From Holothuria scabra (Eukaryota; Echinodermata; Holothuroidea; Aspidochirotida; Holothuriidae): 64,000 nt of DNA. Location: positions 12,594,866-12,658,865 of the forward strand of contig CM074185.1 of NCBI GenBank assembly GCA_037179385.1. Direction: 5' to 3'. The position numbers were made by a program, and so were the translations under genes. Below, piece by piece: positions 48,508-62,540 of this stretch (the stretch's first letter is position 1; each line of letters begins with the position of its first letter). Under the pieces are notes generated by a model. That model was given only the letters and a program-made list of their open reading frames with translations. It ran no database searches and had not been told where the DNA came from.

Positions 48508-48799
48508 GGATAAATGGCACCCACTCTTTTTACAGTATTCCAACTGTGGGGCACTGGTTTGTATGGGACTGGGTGGGGTTCTGATAGGATAGCCAGAGGG
48601 TGGTTGGGTGGGGTCTATTCATTTAATGTTTTGCTCTTTTACATCTGTAATTATTGGAATTTCTTTTCCTCAGGGAGTGTCACTGTCAACAAACTAGGGT
48701 TTCTTAAAGTACTTCCTGTAACACAATATTTTGCTACTTGCTTGAACTGTTTCTTCTTCCATTTTTATCATGTGATGAATCCCATAATGGCTGTCAACT

Positions 48800-50442
48800 T
48801 TAAAGGCATATTTTCATCATCCCAAACAGTTCCAATGCTCCTAACCTACTTACTTCTAGCCCCTCCCACATTTATCTAAAACTCATCTTTATACAGACAC
48901 AATCCTAGTTTATTGCTTCATGGCTTGTCCCTGTGACCATAAAAGTCCATAATGTGTAATCAAGACACTCTCAGTGCCCATGCTGTGTAATTAAGCTATG
49001 ATGCATTGTTTGAATGTGATGCCAACCAAAGAGCTGTACCAATTGAGAGTTTTGTATGCATACAGTACTGATAGTGTTTGCACGGGTAACCCGGATACCC
49101 GCCTGCCATCATATTACCCGGTTCCAAATCTACTACCCGAATCTTAAAAAAAAAAATGCATGCAAAAAGGATCCAAAAAGGATCATCCCATTTACGCCAT
49201 TGCCCACGGTAATGGACTAAAATATTTTGCCAATTTGGTAAACATTCTCCGAGACTGAGAATGAAGAGAGCCCCTAGAAATTATGTGTAAGTTTGATAGT
49301 TGTCTGTACTTCGTTTCTGAAGTTGAAATTTTTATCAGCGTGCGGCCCGATCGCGCTGTCGTCACGTAGTGGGTTACTTCTCACACATCACCTGTATATC
49401 GCTTATAAAGTTACTCGCAAGCAAGCTATCTGACGGCCGATTCAAAATCACATCGTACTGTTTCATGCAGACATAGCAAGACATACTGTATCACCCCCGC
49501 CAAACTCGCACAGACAGTGCCTGCAACGTTCAGCATGCTAGGTAAACTGAGCCTTGCATGTATATACGATCTTATTACGGTGTCAATACGGTATGCCACC
49601 TCAAGTATAATCCTCGAATATTTCTTAATGGTTAAAGGTGTCAGTTTTACGCAAATCAACACTTTGCCGCTATCTGCAAAGTAAAACGACATCAATGTAA
49701 TAAGACCGTAAACATTCACAATTTTTTGTTTAAAGCAGGCCAGTATATATTACGTTATTTTGCCCCAAAATGGCGCTTGAGCAGACTACGAAGTTTATGT
49801 GTGAAAGTTATGTTACGGTGCCTGGATGTCGACACGAGGCTAGCTATGTAAGAATGTACATACCCCATAAGTGATAATTCCAACGCACATTGCAAAGTAG
49901 TATGAGGGAAGTTCACAAACATGACGTCGTTTGTTTACTATCAGTAATTTTTGACGTGCAAGAGAATACCATAATACAGGGCTCGTATTAGTTGATATTT
50001 ATAAATCAGTGTTATAAAAGGAGAAGCTTCGAGCTCTTACTATGCTGGCTTTTCGGGTAGGAAAGCATCCCAAAATTCAGTATCAAATTGATACAGGCCT
50101 TGGGAAGTATAATTTTCTTATTTGACTGTTTTCTGTTACGTTTTTTTATTTTACTTGTCATTTTGATCTAAAACAAAACGAGACGACTAAACCTTCTAAC
50201 AAATCAAATGTTTTTGAACTTGGGAACTGTGATCGCTATACCTATCCAATGCAGGTGTTAATGTTACCATGCATTTCTTATGGAGTATGCCTTACAAAAT
50301 GCTCATATCTTTTAGTCACCCTAACACCGGGTAATCCGGGTACCCGACGGGTATGGCGATCGGGTACCCGGGTCCTAATTTTTAGTACCCGTGCAAACAC
50401 TACATACTGAAACTGTAGTTTAGGGTGATGAATGACTGCCTT
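48800..50442. mobile_element. TTAA MITE family C, copy 4, split by a hAT-like insertion
   Basis: This copy is inverted relative to copy 3. The left part is 48800-49071 and the right part 50403-50442; the 1331-bp element at 49072-50402 lies between them. Removing the insert leaves the copy-3 order. Confidence 0.75.
49072..50402. mobile_element. hAT-like non-autonomous transposon nested in a MITE
   Basis: It has perfect 17-bp termini TAGTGTTTGCACGGGTA / TACCCGTGCAAACACTA and subterminal GGGTACCCG words. The flanks AGTACTGA and CATACTGA look like a decayed 8-bp duplication. The neighbouring sequence on both sides is one interrupted copy of a 0.3 kb MITE. No transposase is visible. Confidence 0.85.
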
Positions 50443-53400
50443 GTGACTGGCATGTATAGTACCTGTAAATACAGTGGTACAATACTGTACATTACAATTA
50501 AGTACAATGGCCTTACAGTACACGATGCCTTCCCACCTCTAACACTACTAATCTTTAAATCAAAAATATCTCCATACAGGATCATAAGGGAAGTTAGGGG
50601 ATCAATACTGGCCAGATTATTAGATTCATTTATATGGGCCCATATGGGCTAACCCACATGACCCACATGAGATACAGTAGTTTTGGGGCCTATGTTGGCA
50701 AAGTTCTGAAAAGGGGGTAGTGTGCACAATATCCCCATGCATGTCAGCTGCACATATATGTACTGTAGGCCTAGCTTTGGTGTTACTAAGTGCATGTCCT
50801 GAATCTTTTCAACCATTCATAACCACAGGACAAAATAGTGAATTGATCAACAAAAAACACTTTACAATTCTTGAATGAGTCATTAGTTTCACCAAGTACA
50901 GCAACTTTTCCTGATCAAAATAAGAACTGATCAGCAACTGGAAATTCTTGAGAAGCAAATTGCTCTATGCCAATCCAGCTTCTTTGTCCACCCTTCATTA
51001 TATAAGCCTACTGGTTTTACACTGATAACTTGAGATCCCTTTATTCCCCTCTCCACACATTGGCCAAAATTATGCCTAGTGTTTTATTTTATGGTCAGTT
51101 CCAACAAAGTCTAGAAGTTCTTTGATTCTTCTGAAAAAGTTCACCGGCCTGGGGGAGGGGTATAAGGGGAGGGGGTGTCCCCCTCCCCTTTTGGAAATTT
51201 TGTGACTTATGCAAGTCCCTAGACGCAAAATGGTGACATTTTTGAGCCAAATTAGTCAACACAATTTCTGTAAGTTGACGCAAAAATATTAGCACCGATA
51301 CTCGCATTCGTACAAATTTTGATCTACTGATAGCGGTCACATTGGCTTCCTTGTCACCGTAATTTCTGCTTCAAAAGTTTTGGTTCATCGGCATGGCGTT
51401 TATTAAGCGCTGGCACCAGAAGATTTTTACCCCCGGTTGGCCGTTATTTCGCGTCCGTTGCTCACCAAAATTTACGTGATTGGGCCGGCTTGCACTATTA
51501 CCAGTTCAGGATAGAAAATATTGGGAAAATTTCCGTTCGTTTCACGAACGGGATATCATTTTTGTAGGCGTAATATATTTTCACTTCAAAAGTGGAGATG
51601 TAAATCAACTGTTAATGCGATAGATTTGTTTGCAGTCGATGTCACATGCCCCAGGCTTTAATAATTTAGTTCTTAGGCCAACATCATGCTCATTCTATTT
51701 TTCATCCCCCAATCATTTCGGAGCTATTGCATTCCTTTTCTGCACTGGTCGGTTGTAGTTGCTATAATATACTGAAGCGACTCTCCTGCTTTAATACGAA
51801 CCCCATGTAGAGCAACCATTCATGATAATCTAAGAGGTAGAATCTTAGCAGTTCTGGGCAGCCAACAATTGCACCCGATTAACGTATCTTATGGTTCCTT
51901 TCGGGTATAAACATCCCCGGAAATTTTAAGCAGTTCTTGTCCAAAACTTAGTCTTGTTTAAAAAGAATCTGCAACTGAAATGCACGTAGGTCAGATCCCC
52001 GAAAAATCCACGTACGCAGAGATTTGTGATGCCGTTTCATGGTGAATTTGGCACGGGGCTCGCCCTGCTTCGCTAGCCGGCTATATAAGCATTGGCAGTG
52101 CGATCGTCGTAACACAAACTTAATGGGAAAACTTGTCTCGAGACCGAGTATTTTCACACACTAAATCACATAGGCGAAGGCGCGAGTTGTGATTGGCTGG
52201 CTAGAATCAATGCAATTGTGAACCAATCACGATGCAGGGACCAATTTAAATTTTGAAATGGGTCGTATGCATATGATGTCACCAAGCAAAACATGATGCC
52301 TTGTTTGGCGGAAAAAACGGACACGCACGGAAGTCTACTGCATGCGTGTGCCAAGAATTTTGCTTCACGAGACCACGTGCATCACGGTTTTTGTTTGCAA
52401 TGACGTTCCATGACAACATTGCACAAGTCCTACTGTAAATAACATTACGGCTGGAAGGAATGCTGGGAATTAATTTATGCAAGATAATAATCACGTACCG
52501 GACTTCACAAGATTCTAGGAGCTACGTGTACAAAACGTCCACAGACATGTATGCTAAGCTTTGGGATTAAAAAGAGGCGAAACACTGCAGCTCGATAGGC
52601 TGCTTTGTGCAGAACAGTTTGTACAGCAACTTACGCGGCGCTTTTTGCGATAAGCTAGGAAAAGACATTGAATGCAATTCTAATTCCATGTAATACTACA
52701 GGGTTATAGCGGAAAATATCAAACGATCACTTCCATGGCAGGGGTAAAAATTTTACGTTTGTGATTATCACTGCAACCAGTTTTGGCGGGAAGTTAAAGG
52801 ATTGAGTTTACAGGAATTCAACGAAACTAAGGGCAAGTTTCAAGCATATTTTAACCCCTTTTTCAGTTTGCAGATAATCGGGAGTAATGATCAAGTGAGT
52901 GCCAGAATTTATAAAAGCAAAGGAGCACGTGGCTGCAAGCAATCACAGATTGTGTGTGTCCCGATCTTTTCATGAAAACATGTTGGGAAAACAAGGGTTC
53001 TATGACATCATACACATAAGGTCCATCGCACTTATTTTAAGTTACCTCTAATCATCGTGATTGGTTCATTATTGCGTTTAATCAGCCGATCATACTTGTT
53101 ACATCGTCAATGCAGTTTTACTGTGTAGGAAAAACATGTAGAAACCAACCGTCTTCACACAGAATTCTAATACTCCCATTGCACTTTTGCTACGATCGAA
53201 TTTTCCGAACTTTGGTTGTAGCCCGGCAAAACAATCGTGTCGTAAGTTTAAAGAACGAAGTAACAGGAAATATGTGGGATTACATCGTGAAGATACAATG
53301 ACATGGTTCGTTCGTTTGATTGATAATTTCGCAAATCTGAGACATTAGCCCCGCCTCTAACCTGCCAAAGGCGGGCGTATGTGTTTTGGTCATGCAAGTC

Positions 53401-53710
53401 GTGTTATGCCACATAGCTGCTGCGCTGTGCTCCGGAGTGAGCAAAACATTTTCCTGATACAAGCCTACGACGGCAAGTGCAGGCTAGGCCTAGTTAATTA
53501 TAATAATACTGTGTTGTTACTCGTTCAATAGTAGGCCCTATGGGATACACATAGAGAGCTCCGACTCGCATGCAGTGGTATGTGCATGGAAATTAAAAAA
53601 GTTAGTTGCAGTTTTAAAAATAAGTCAATGATTTTGTCATTTATTGTATTAACAACAAAAGCAGTCGTTGACAGAAAGAAGAAAAACTGTGGAGGCTAGC
53701 TGGCAGCAAT
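50443..53710. other. No gene seen; CpG-richer patch
   Basis: 51120-53400 has more CpG than its surroundings and includes GGAGGGGGTGTCCCCCTCCC near 51165. It may be an old transposon or a regulatory region; no ends or exons are clear. Confidence 0.35.
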
Positions 53711-53809
53711 TTTGAACACCGCGGCCGTTTTTTGAACGTCGCGGCCTCCTTGGTTTTGAAGCTTGAACGTCGCGGGCCGCGACGTTCAAAACGCCCAGGG
53801 AAAACCCTG
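53711..53809. repeat. CpG-rich palindrome cluster
   Basis: 53763-53789 is a 27-base palindrome: TTGAACGTCGCGG, one G, then its exact complement. Two half-copies (TTGAACACCGCGG and TTGAACGTCGCGG) precede it, and CAGGGAAAACCCTG follows. It resembles the subterminal end of a DNA transposon whose other end I could not find. Confidence 0.5.
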
Positions 53810-55103
53810 TTGTTGTATCTCTAGACTGTTGTCATGGAAACATTATCAACTATTTGTTGCCAAGGGAAAGGAACGGATTGTTAAATGAATTGATTCATTC
53901 TACAGGTATTCATTCATCATCACATCTGACATCCTTCACATTCATACAAAGCAAAACAATGCTGGATGCTTCTTCTGAATACTATACATCAATTAACTTC
54001 CAAGGAATAAAATGTAAGTCTTCACAATTTGCATGACAAGAGAGCCATTTAACTGGTATGTAGATTACAAGTGGTTCACTTAAAAAGCAACAAACCAACA
54101 ACACAAATGTGTTAAAAGTATCAGTTTCGTATTTAAAACAAAGTGTTTTTTGATCAGCAGAAAGTTACAAAATCTACAGTTGTTTTCATCCCCAAAATGC
54201 TAAGTGGGAACAGTTCATGGAACAGTAGAAATTAGTTTTTAGCTCATTGGGACTCTCTTTTCCCCAGGTTACCTACCCTAATATTTTGCTTTTAATGTCT
54301 GGTGACATGAAAATCACAACATTGGGGATTTGATGCTAAAAAGCAATTGCAACTTAGTCAGAAGCTGCAATGGACCAAGATCAATTGATCAAACTGAGAC
54401 CAATTGAGAGAATATATTTATACATGCACTTACAGTAATCCTGCATTTGGAAACATGAGCTAATGTGCAAATCATATAACAGATGTATACATAGAGAGGG
54501 ACATACCTGGCTAAAATTATTCTTTTTTTTTTTGCTGATTTTGAGGTCAGTTGCAACATTACAGTAGTACAGTGTAGGCCTAAGTCTTGAAGGTTTTATT
54601 TTGGAAGTTCAAATTGTGCACTTTAAAGTCATCAACTCTATCAATCACCAATACATACTGTAGACCTAAAAGTAAATCTGATATTAAATATGGTTCAAAA
54701 CAAAACAAGTGCAGCATGCAATGTATTATTTTTGCATTTAACAACAACTTGCTCTGTAGAAATATTCAAACTTTTGAAGAGGGTTCTTGGGAATTGCAAA
54801 AGGTATCAAAATTTCAACAAATTTTTCATTAGGAAATTCTTAATCTTTAACTGTCAAGTACTGTTGGGGAATTTTGTTGAATTTCACCGTTTAAAATGTC
54901 CTGCCATACCCTTAACAGGACCATTTTGCTACTGTGACGTAATTGTGGCAGTTATTTTAAATAATTTCAGGGGCTAAAATAGCCATGGGTCTTTGCATTA
55001 TCTGACGCTGGAACAACGAAACTGAGCAAATAGGCTGTAGACATTTGACGTTTCCGACAGGCACCACAGAAGTTAGTGAAAGACCAAATGCCATTGCTGT
55101 AAG

Positions 55104-56632
55104 CACGGCTGGAAAAAACCGGCAATACGGGAAGCTCATTGCCGGGAAATCCAACCCACTCGCGGGAAATTTGCTCAAAGGACTTTTAAAATGGGTGTCG
55201 GGCTGATCATCGTATTGTCAGAATAAGTCAATAAAAGCTCCTTGTTAGCTTTCATTCTAAAAATTTCAACACATTCTGCACTCCCCAACTTGAACTACCA
55301 GAGAATATTTAAAGGTTTTTCGTTCATTTATACAAGCAAATTCAATTGGGATATCCCGGGGATAAACTTCAACTTCCAAGCACTACGAAGAGAAACAGTG
55401 ATGCTGCCATGAGTGGGTCAATTAGTACCGTACACTGTGTATATTCTGCATGTTTTGTACACAGTCTGTGCTGATAAAACAACCAATCGGACTGCGCGAC
55501 ATTTTCTTCGACCGCGCTGGCTGACGAAATCTACACTGAGTTAAAACAGATGAATGAATGCACGTGGTTGAACGTTCGCTGTGTGTAGTACATCTGAAGT
55601 GATAATGCATGTAGCCATAGTATGAAGGAATCTCCCTGTTCTTAAAAATAAGAGGCGTGTTATTCTCCTTTGTTTCAACAAATCGGTGCTCAAAAATCAG
55701 TAGTCGGGCCACATGTGTAATTGTTTTTTGATGGTGCAGGTGAATATCGTGAAGGTTTAAAAGGGCGGGTAGTCATTAGCGGGAATAGCGGAGAAGTTTG
55801 GTTCAAGAATATGCCAAGTATATAGACCTAGCCTTTATGCGTATCGTTGGCCAAAATGATTTCTTGAATGATTATGTTTTGCCCCTTTGTGAAGCCTGAG
55901 TAACGGACACATTTTACACAACACAGTGACAAAGTTCGTCCCATCCTCATTGCATAGCTGTATTAAACAAACATATTGCCATTCTGTCAGGCTATTCGGG
56001 GGGACCAATGAGAGAGCTACATTTGGGCTGTTGGCTTTCATTTGTGCAGCACAGTAAAGAACGTGATAGCGACGTAGTACTGTAGTAGCAGCGGTGACTT
56101 GCTGCTGTTTGTGAAGGAGTGTTTTATGTATGCACACAACAGTAGTAGTTGCTGAGCTGAACGCGACGGCGCTCAATGGACAAGTTGCTTGGCTAGAAAG
56201 TTAATTAGTTTGTTTGACAGAAGAGAAGAGTAGGACAAACTTTGAAGGAAGGAGAGATTCGGTAATGGAATTCAACTTTATTTCGTTCGAAATCTACATA
56301 ATTTGAAAGCTTTACAATAGCAGTTAATGCACAAACAAGTTTCATTCCCAGTGCTTGAATTCATGATTAGGTCGGACTCAACAAAATCGTGTCCAAAGCT
56401 ATCAAAAAACCCGATGGGCTACATAATTTTCCCGCCACGGCGTTCATTCATCAGGGGCTTTCAGGGCCAGGAAGGGCCGTTTCCTGCAATCTGAGAGGCT
56501 TCATTTTTCAAAAAATTTTATGTACGCTTCGCGCGAACCCGTGGTCGCGCTCCGCTTAGAGAGTAAATAATTACAATCACACGGGAAATAATTTCTTTCA
56601 TTGCCGGGAAATTTCGGTTTTTTCCAGCCGTG
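55104..56632. mobile_element. hAT-like non-autonomous DNA transposon with perfect 8-bp target duplication
   Basis: The termini CACGGCTGGAAAAAACCG and CGGTTTTTTCCAGCCGTG are perfect 18-bp inverted repeats. GCTGTAAG flanks the element on both sides (55096-55103 and 56633-56640). The first and last 50 bases both carry TTGCCGGGAAAT-type words. The interior is CpG-containing without a transposase ORF. Confidence 0.9.
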
Positions 56633-56640
56633 GCTGTAAG

Positions 56641-59600
56641 TAAGCAATGTCAGTTATATCCATCTCTACAAGTAGACCAGCTACAGTAATGAAGCATTTG
56701 AAACAAAATTATGGGCCTGCATGTCCTGAAGTAATGTACAGTATAAACCTGTAGAGTGGGAACTGTAATACTACCAAATATTTTTCTGTACAATTGGAGA
56801 GATTACTCTCTGAGGATCCCACACTCTTCCAAGTAACATACAAACTGACTCTGACACAAATGAAATGTGGCCCACCGACACCATTACTGGATGCTACTGA
56901 GGACTACCACACAATATAAAGGTACATGTATATGGGCCCACAAGGTTTTATTTAGAATAAGTTAGATGGCAATCTTGACAGTATCAGCAATAACTAACTT
57001 TCCTAACAATGTTTAAAAAATGCGTAAGTTGTGAGATCCAGCAAAAACAAGTACAACCATCCATTCATAACAAACACGGGTCTACTGTACAGTACTGTAA
57101 ATTTTCCATGCAGAACTTCAGTCATGAATAGGCTATGTGACCAATGTAAGTCCCAAAACCTACATGTATTTTAGAGTAAAGCCTAAATATTGCATAACTT
57201 TGTGAAAGGTTTCTTGCTCAATCCTTTCTGCACCAAGACCCACACACTGTATCACTGTATAACCTTAAAAAATAATCTGAACATTTAGAAGAGATTTACT
57301 CTTTTGACCCTTCTTATATTTTCCTCACAGAACATTAAGGTACACATATTTGAAACTAATAAAACAGTGGCACATCTGAACAGGTATAAGTTACAATCAT
57401 GTTGATGAAGACACACAGATCTGTAGAGAGCTCTGAACTACCTGTACTAGGGTGCCATACGGGAGGCCTATGTATCTAGTGTGCACAGTGGTTTCCTAAC
57501 CTAAGGTCATGACAAAAGATTATAGTGGAAAAAAGTTTTGGGTGGTCCCAAACAGCATATTAGATGGGTTATACTGTACAAACTGCAAACAGAAATTCAG
57601 TACTTTATAGTACAAGTCAAAACTTTGGGAGTATGATGGGAAATTTGAGATAAAGATTTACAGTACAGACATGAATTACTGCTTCTAATTCCATTTTGTA
57701 ACGTTTTGTCATTTTCCAAAAAAGTTCCATTGAAATAGTGAGCACCAAAACAGCAAAGAAAACACAAATCTTTAGACCTATAAAGAGATAACTGCAAGGT
57801 TCCACAAAATCTTGCACAGATGAATTTCAAATAAACACCAACATTTGGCAGAATTAATTGCAGAAGAATTACAAGTGCAACATGTAGCTAACCAGCCAAT
57901 CACAACTTGTGGAAGTGTCAAAACAGATTTTGTTTGTATTCTTGAGGCCTTAATTTGCAGAAAAGTTTATGGCTGTCCTCCAGGCAATCATTTCAGTATT
58001 TTTAGTTGTCCAAAAGAAAATTTGGTTGTCCACAACATTTTGCACACAATTATGAAATAGTAAATTGTAAATGACCCAGAAAGAGTTTGTGTTCTGTAGG
58101 AAGGAGGAGTCAAAACCATTACCATTTGCCCTCTTATTTCCTGACAGCTAACAAATTTTTCATGGCTTTATTAATAACCACATCTGTACAGTACTTTACA
58201 CAATGTTTTGCAACTTAATTTTAGGTTTAAGTCAGTGCTGGCCACACTGGCTTATTTTCCAACATCTGTGGGTTAAGAGCAACCCCTGATGCTTTCAGTG
58301 GGTGATTGTTCATTGGCATTGCAACACTTTCAAATGAAAAAAAATATTTTCAAAGTGATCTTAGCATACAGATTTTAATTTTGAAATATATTAGGGAAAC
58401 ATTTTGCAAACAACAAGTTCAGAATTTTCCCCTTATTTGGCCAATCTCACAAATTTGTTGGATTGTGGCAATATTCACTATATTACAGACTATGAAATAA
58501 GTTCTGGTTAAATTTTATTTTATCATATGCTGCATGACAGGTCATGGTTCTAGTAAAAAATTTATATTTTTCGTTTACTACAGTCTGATTCTACAGGTTG
58601 TGCAATCATTTTCTGGCAAAGGATGGCCAAAAATTATTGGTAACCTCTTTTATTGATCAACAAACAATTCAGGTATTTTGTAAAGAATATTGGCTACTGT
58701 AGCTTGGCTTCAGGCAGTGTTTTGTCATGTTAAAGGTACAGTAGTGCTCAACAAATTAAGCACCCAAAATTTCATACACCCAAACGATTCCTATAAGTTT
58801 ACCGCACCAAATGCCCCTAAAGGGTAACTAGTTGGGCACATAACTTAAATATAGTGTGCAAAGCATGCAAACATACTGTACAGTAGGCCTTCGATACAGG
58901 TTAGGTATCCTCAGGGCTCAACCAGTCAATAATATATTTCTAGAGGTAATGCACATATTTCATGAAGCAAGATACAGGATATATGTACAAATGAGTCATA
59001 TCCATTTTATTAATCACAATGTGCATGTCCTTTATTCATAAATGCTATAACAATAATCAACCAAAGTTTAACTGATCAACACCATTACTGGAACTTGGAA
59101 GTTTGCAAATAAGAACCAGATGAAGAATGTGGATGCCTCACATTTTTCCTTTATAAACAAGTATCCCCAAGTTTTCTTTTTCCTCTTTCAGGATACACTG
59201 GTTACAAGATGCCACAAAATCAGTGTAAATCCCACACTAATTTTGCCATAGTAAGCTAACTGAAAATTATTGCAATCTTGTCCCAGTTCTTGCCAGTTCA
59301 TATTCCATATATACAAGGTATCTATTCTATTGTGTGGGAGTTAAGTGTGAACACAATAGATGCCGGCTCCATGTGGTGTGGTAACGTTATATCCACAAAG
59401 TCAATCTGTTATCAATTAGGCTTCTACAAATCCCCTGCCCGACAGTCCAGGACAAGCAAAAAATGACTCCGACAAGTGAACTGCTCAATAGTGTAGTCCG
59501 CAGTGCAAGAAGCACAATGTTCTTCCAAGTTCACACAGGAATTCAATGGCTAGCACTAGTTAATTAAATATGGACTCAGTGCATTCATGCAGACAAGTAG

Positions 59601-61000
59601 ACTTTGGGAATCCCTAGCCTGGTGGACAAGTAATAACAAATGGATTTATCGAAGCCTGTATCAATAAGAAGAAGTTTGACCATTAAACAACATATTTCTG
59701 CATCTTTCATGTAAATAAGACTGGCTTATTTCCCGTTCCAACGGGTGAAATGCAAGAAAATCTGCAAGGTGTTCATCAGATCATGGATCAAGTGTGATGG
59801 ATAATATGTCAGATATACTGTACATAGTCTTTTGCAGACAGCCGTTTTATTTCTCAACCTGTATGTGTATCATTTCAGTCAAGTCAAAAGGTGATTGACT
59901 GGAAAAGATTGCTATTTAGGTACAAGACTGATGACTATAAAAGTGTTTGACAGTTTGACCAATTACTTTACTGAAATTACTTAATAAGTTAACCACCTTT
60001 CAGTCAGTCAAGTCCAAGAGTAGTACCAGACTGATGACTGTAAAAGTAGAAAAGATGGGTCAAATCAAATTGGGAATGATTTTTTTTTGTCTTGTAGCAC
60101 AACTGCACAATCCTACTTAGTTAGTAAGTACTACTGTTCTGTACAGTGTACCTGCATATCGGGACTGGAATTCAACCAAGGCCTAGGGCCTAAACTAGTT
60201 CACAGTGAACCATTCCTGACAGACATGGCTGTAACCATTTCAAGGAAATTTCATTCCAAGATTTTAATATCAGCAAAGGCTAGCATTATGATTAGATTTT
60301 ATGGGCAATGTTTAGGGTGAATGTAAGCCAGCCTGTTCTACCAAGATTCAAGAAAAAACAAGTGCCAAGGCAGTGATCCTTGTTGCTTGGAACTGGTCGA
60401 TCACATCAAAGTCAGATTTAGTCCCAGGTCAAGTAAGATAAGGCTCACCATAACTCACCAGAGCCCACCAGCAGTAACTGCCGATGGGGTCGTAAAAACT
60501 GGGAGAGACAGCCGTTTTTTGGTTACGTAGAGCCCCCGTCTTTTCCATAGAATAGGATCAATGATGTTTTTTAATCCATTGACTGTCGTAGCAGTTACAA
60601 CTTACAGCTTCCTGTGGCAAATTATTCCATTCCGTAATAATTCTCTGACTAAAATATCCAGTCAACAATAGTGTTTCTGAAATTTTAGCTTAGCCTAGGC
60701 TATGTTCTCTGGTTCAACATTACTACTTTTTGACAGGTTGAAAAATATTGATTGATCCACATTTTCTAGTCCTAACTTAGGCTAGGCCTAACTTACTGAC
60801 TTAGGGCTAGCCCACGATTCAATTTTATGTTAAAATGTCACACACTGACACGGTCAGTGAGACAGAGGTACGAGGCTTCTTTCTTTTTGATTTCATGCAT
60901 TAACTTCGGTGCAGAATACGCTTAGTAATAACGTTAGTATGTTGTTCCTAATCCTTGTACTAGCCTAGAGTTTATGTGTTTACTGCATACACAACAATAC
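56641..61000. other. No gene seen
   Basis: AT-rich intergenic or intronic sequence with many TACTGTACAGTA-like words. No exon has both splice signals and coding composition. Confidence 0.45.
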
Positions 61001-61007
61001 ATTACAG

Positions 61008-61180
61008 GTTTCAACCTTTACGATTGGACTTGGAGATCTTTAGCGTGTTTAACTCTACAAAACATGCACCATTACACGACATCAAAAGATGAAGAAGTAG
61101 AAGAAAACGAACCTCTCATGAAACCATTGTTCTATGAGTATTCTTTTGGTCAGCAACACAACTGTCTCTCCGGAAATTAA
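61008..61180 (+). CDS. Weak candidate terminal exon
   Basis: An acceptor-like ATACATTACAG precedes an open frame ending at TAA 61178-61180. The last third is acidic and then hydrophobic/aromatic (DEEVEENEPLMKPLFYEY), like the cytoplasmic tail of a membrane protein. No homologue is recognised and no upstream exon was found, so this may be chance. Confidence 0.2.
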
Positions 61181-62156
61181 AGTTTACTCCACTAAGTTAA
61201 AGAATGTTTTCAGCCGATTCTATAATCCATTTAATATGCACGCACGTCGTACACGCTATGTACACATTCGCTGCATGCTCACACTGTTGTTGTGTGCGTA
61301 CTGTATGTTTTTGTATAGTGTATCAAAACGAGCTGTCATTCCACTATCAAGAAACTGCCCTTCTACAAATTGAAATATTCTTTGCATTTGAATATTTAGG
61401 GAAAATAAAATGCTTACGTCACCATCGATAGGAAAGCAAAACAAAATAACAATTTATTTAAAAATAGTATATCCTGTCTAAATTCAACTTTACTGAAACT
61501 TTGGTTGGGGTTTTATAGAATTTTGTATATTTTTCCTCCTTAAAAAGTGGACACGCTATTCGGCACTTCCAAGCTTCGGATTGCAGACTGTCAGGTAGCA
61601 AATGCGGTTTGTGGCTGAAAATAAAAAGTGCTATGCACTTTAACAATAGTGCAACTGTGCGTAATTCATTGCGTGGTAATCGTAAACATTTAGCGTGTTC
61701 GATTTGCTTCCCTTGACTTACTCGAGCCTCGAGCTAGGGCTACGATGGTCATGCGCAGTTGGGTGAAATAAACGAACGTTTTACGGTAATTATTGGGGAA
61801 GTTGGTTCACAATAGCCAATGACAGAGCCCATAGCTGGATGGCAGAGCGAACTCTGGTACGTACGTATTACATGCGGTTCGGTTGTTCGATGAACGTAGA
61901 CTCGAAACAATGCTCATTTAGAAAATTCTCGAGAAATAACACTTGAGTGACTTCGCTAATTCCGACATCAACCACTTTTCACAAGTCAGAAGTTTCATGT
62001 TTACCCCACTGTATTTACATGCTCAAAAATTGTTCACGAATGCATGTTGTTCGTTTAGCTGCCATGTTTTCCCAAAGCACGATGGGATATTTACCTAAGT
62101 AACCGACTCGAAGGGTCGCTCAGCACTTGGGCCTGGCGCGAGTAAGCGCGAACACT

Positions 62157-62164
62157 GACGTCAT
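62157..62164. promoter_or_regulatory. Consensus CRE-like palindrome
   Basis: TGACGTCA lies about 380 bases upstream of the candidate start codon at 62541, in a CpG-containing stretch. It matches the full CREB/ATF site. Function is inferred from position only. Confidence 0.25.
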
Positions 62165-62540
62165 TAGCTAATCGAACGTAGTCGTGCCAGACACGAGTTA
62201 ACTCGGGCAAGTAATCGAACGCGCTAATTAAAAAGAAATGTTATACTCTCTCTGGAGGTTGCTGCTTACGGTTTGCAAGAAATCAAATGCGAGAGGCTGG
62301 GAGGCAATGGGGGTGGGAGGGGGGGACTCGGCGGGTGGGTGGGAAGGGGATACATTCCCCTGATCTCCCCTTGGGAGCCCAACCCCTCCTTCAGCCTCTT
62401 TTGAAGGACACGAGTGACTGCATTTGTTGCTTAAAAATATAAGCTGAGTGTAACGGGAACACGGACTTCCTATATACATGGACAGAGGATAATGCACGGT
62501 ACATTGTCGCTGCCGTACGTGTGAGAAAAAGCGCACCAAA

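Noticed and set aside
51417..52752. Possible transposon bounded by ATTTTTACCCC words
   Set aside because: Only about 11 bases match at the two ends and no target duplication is visible.
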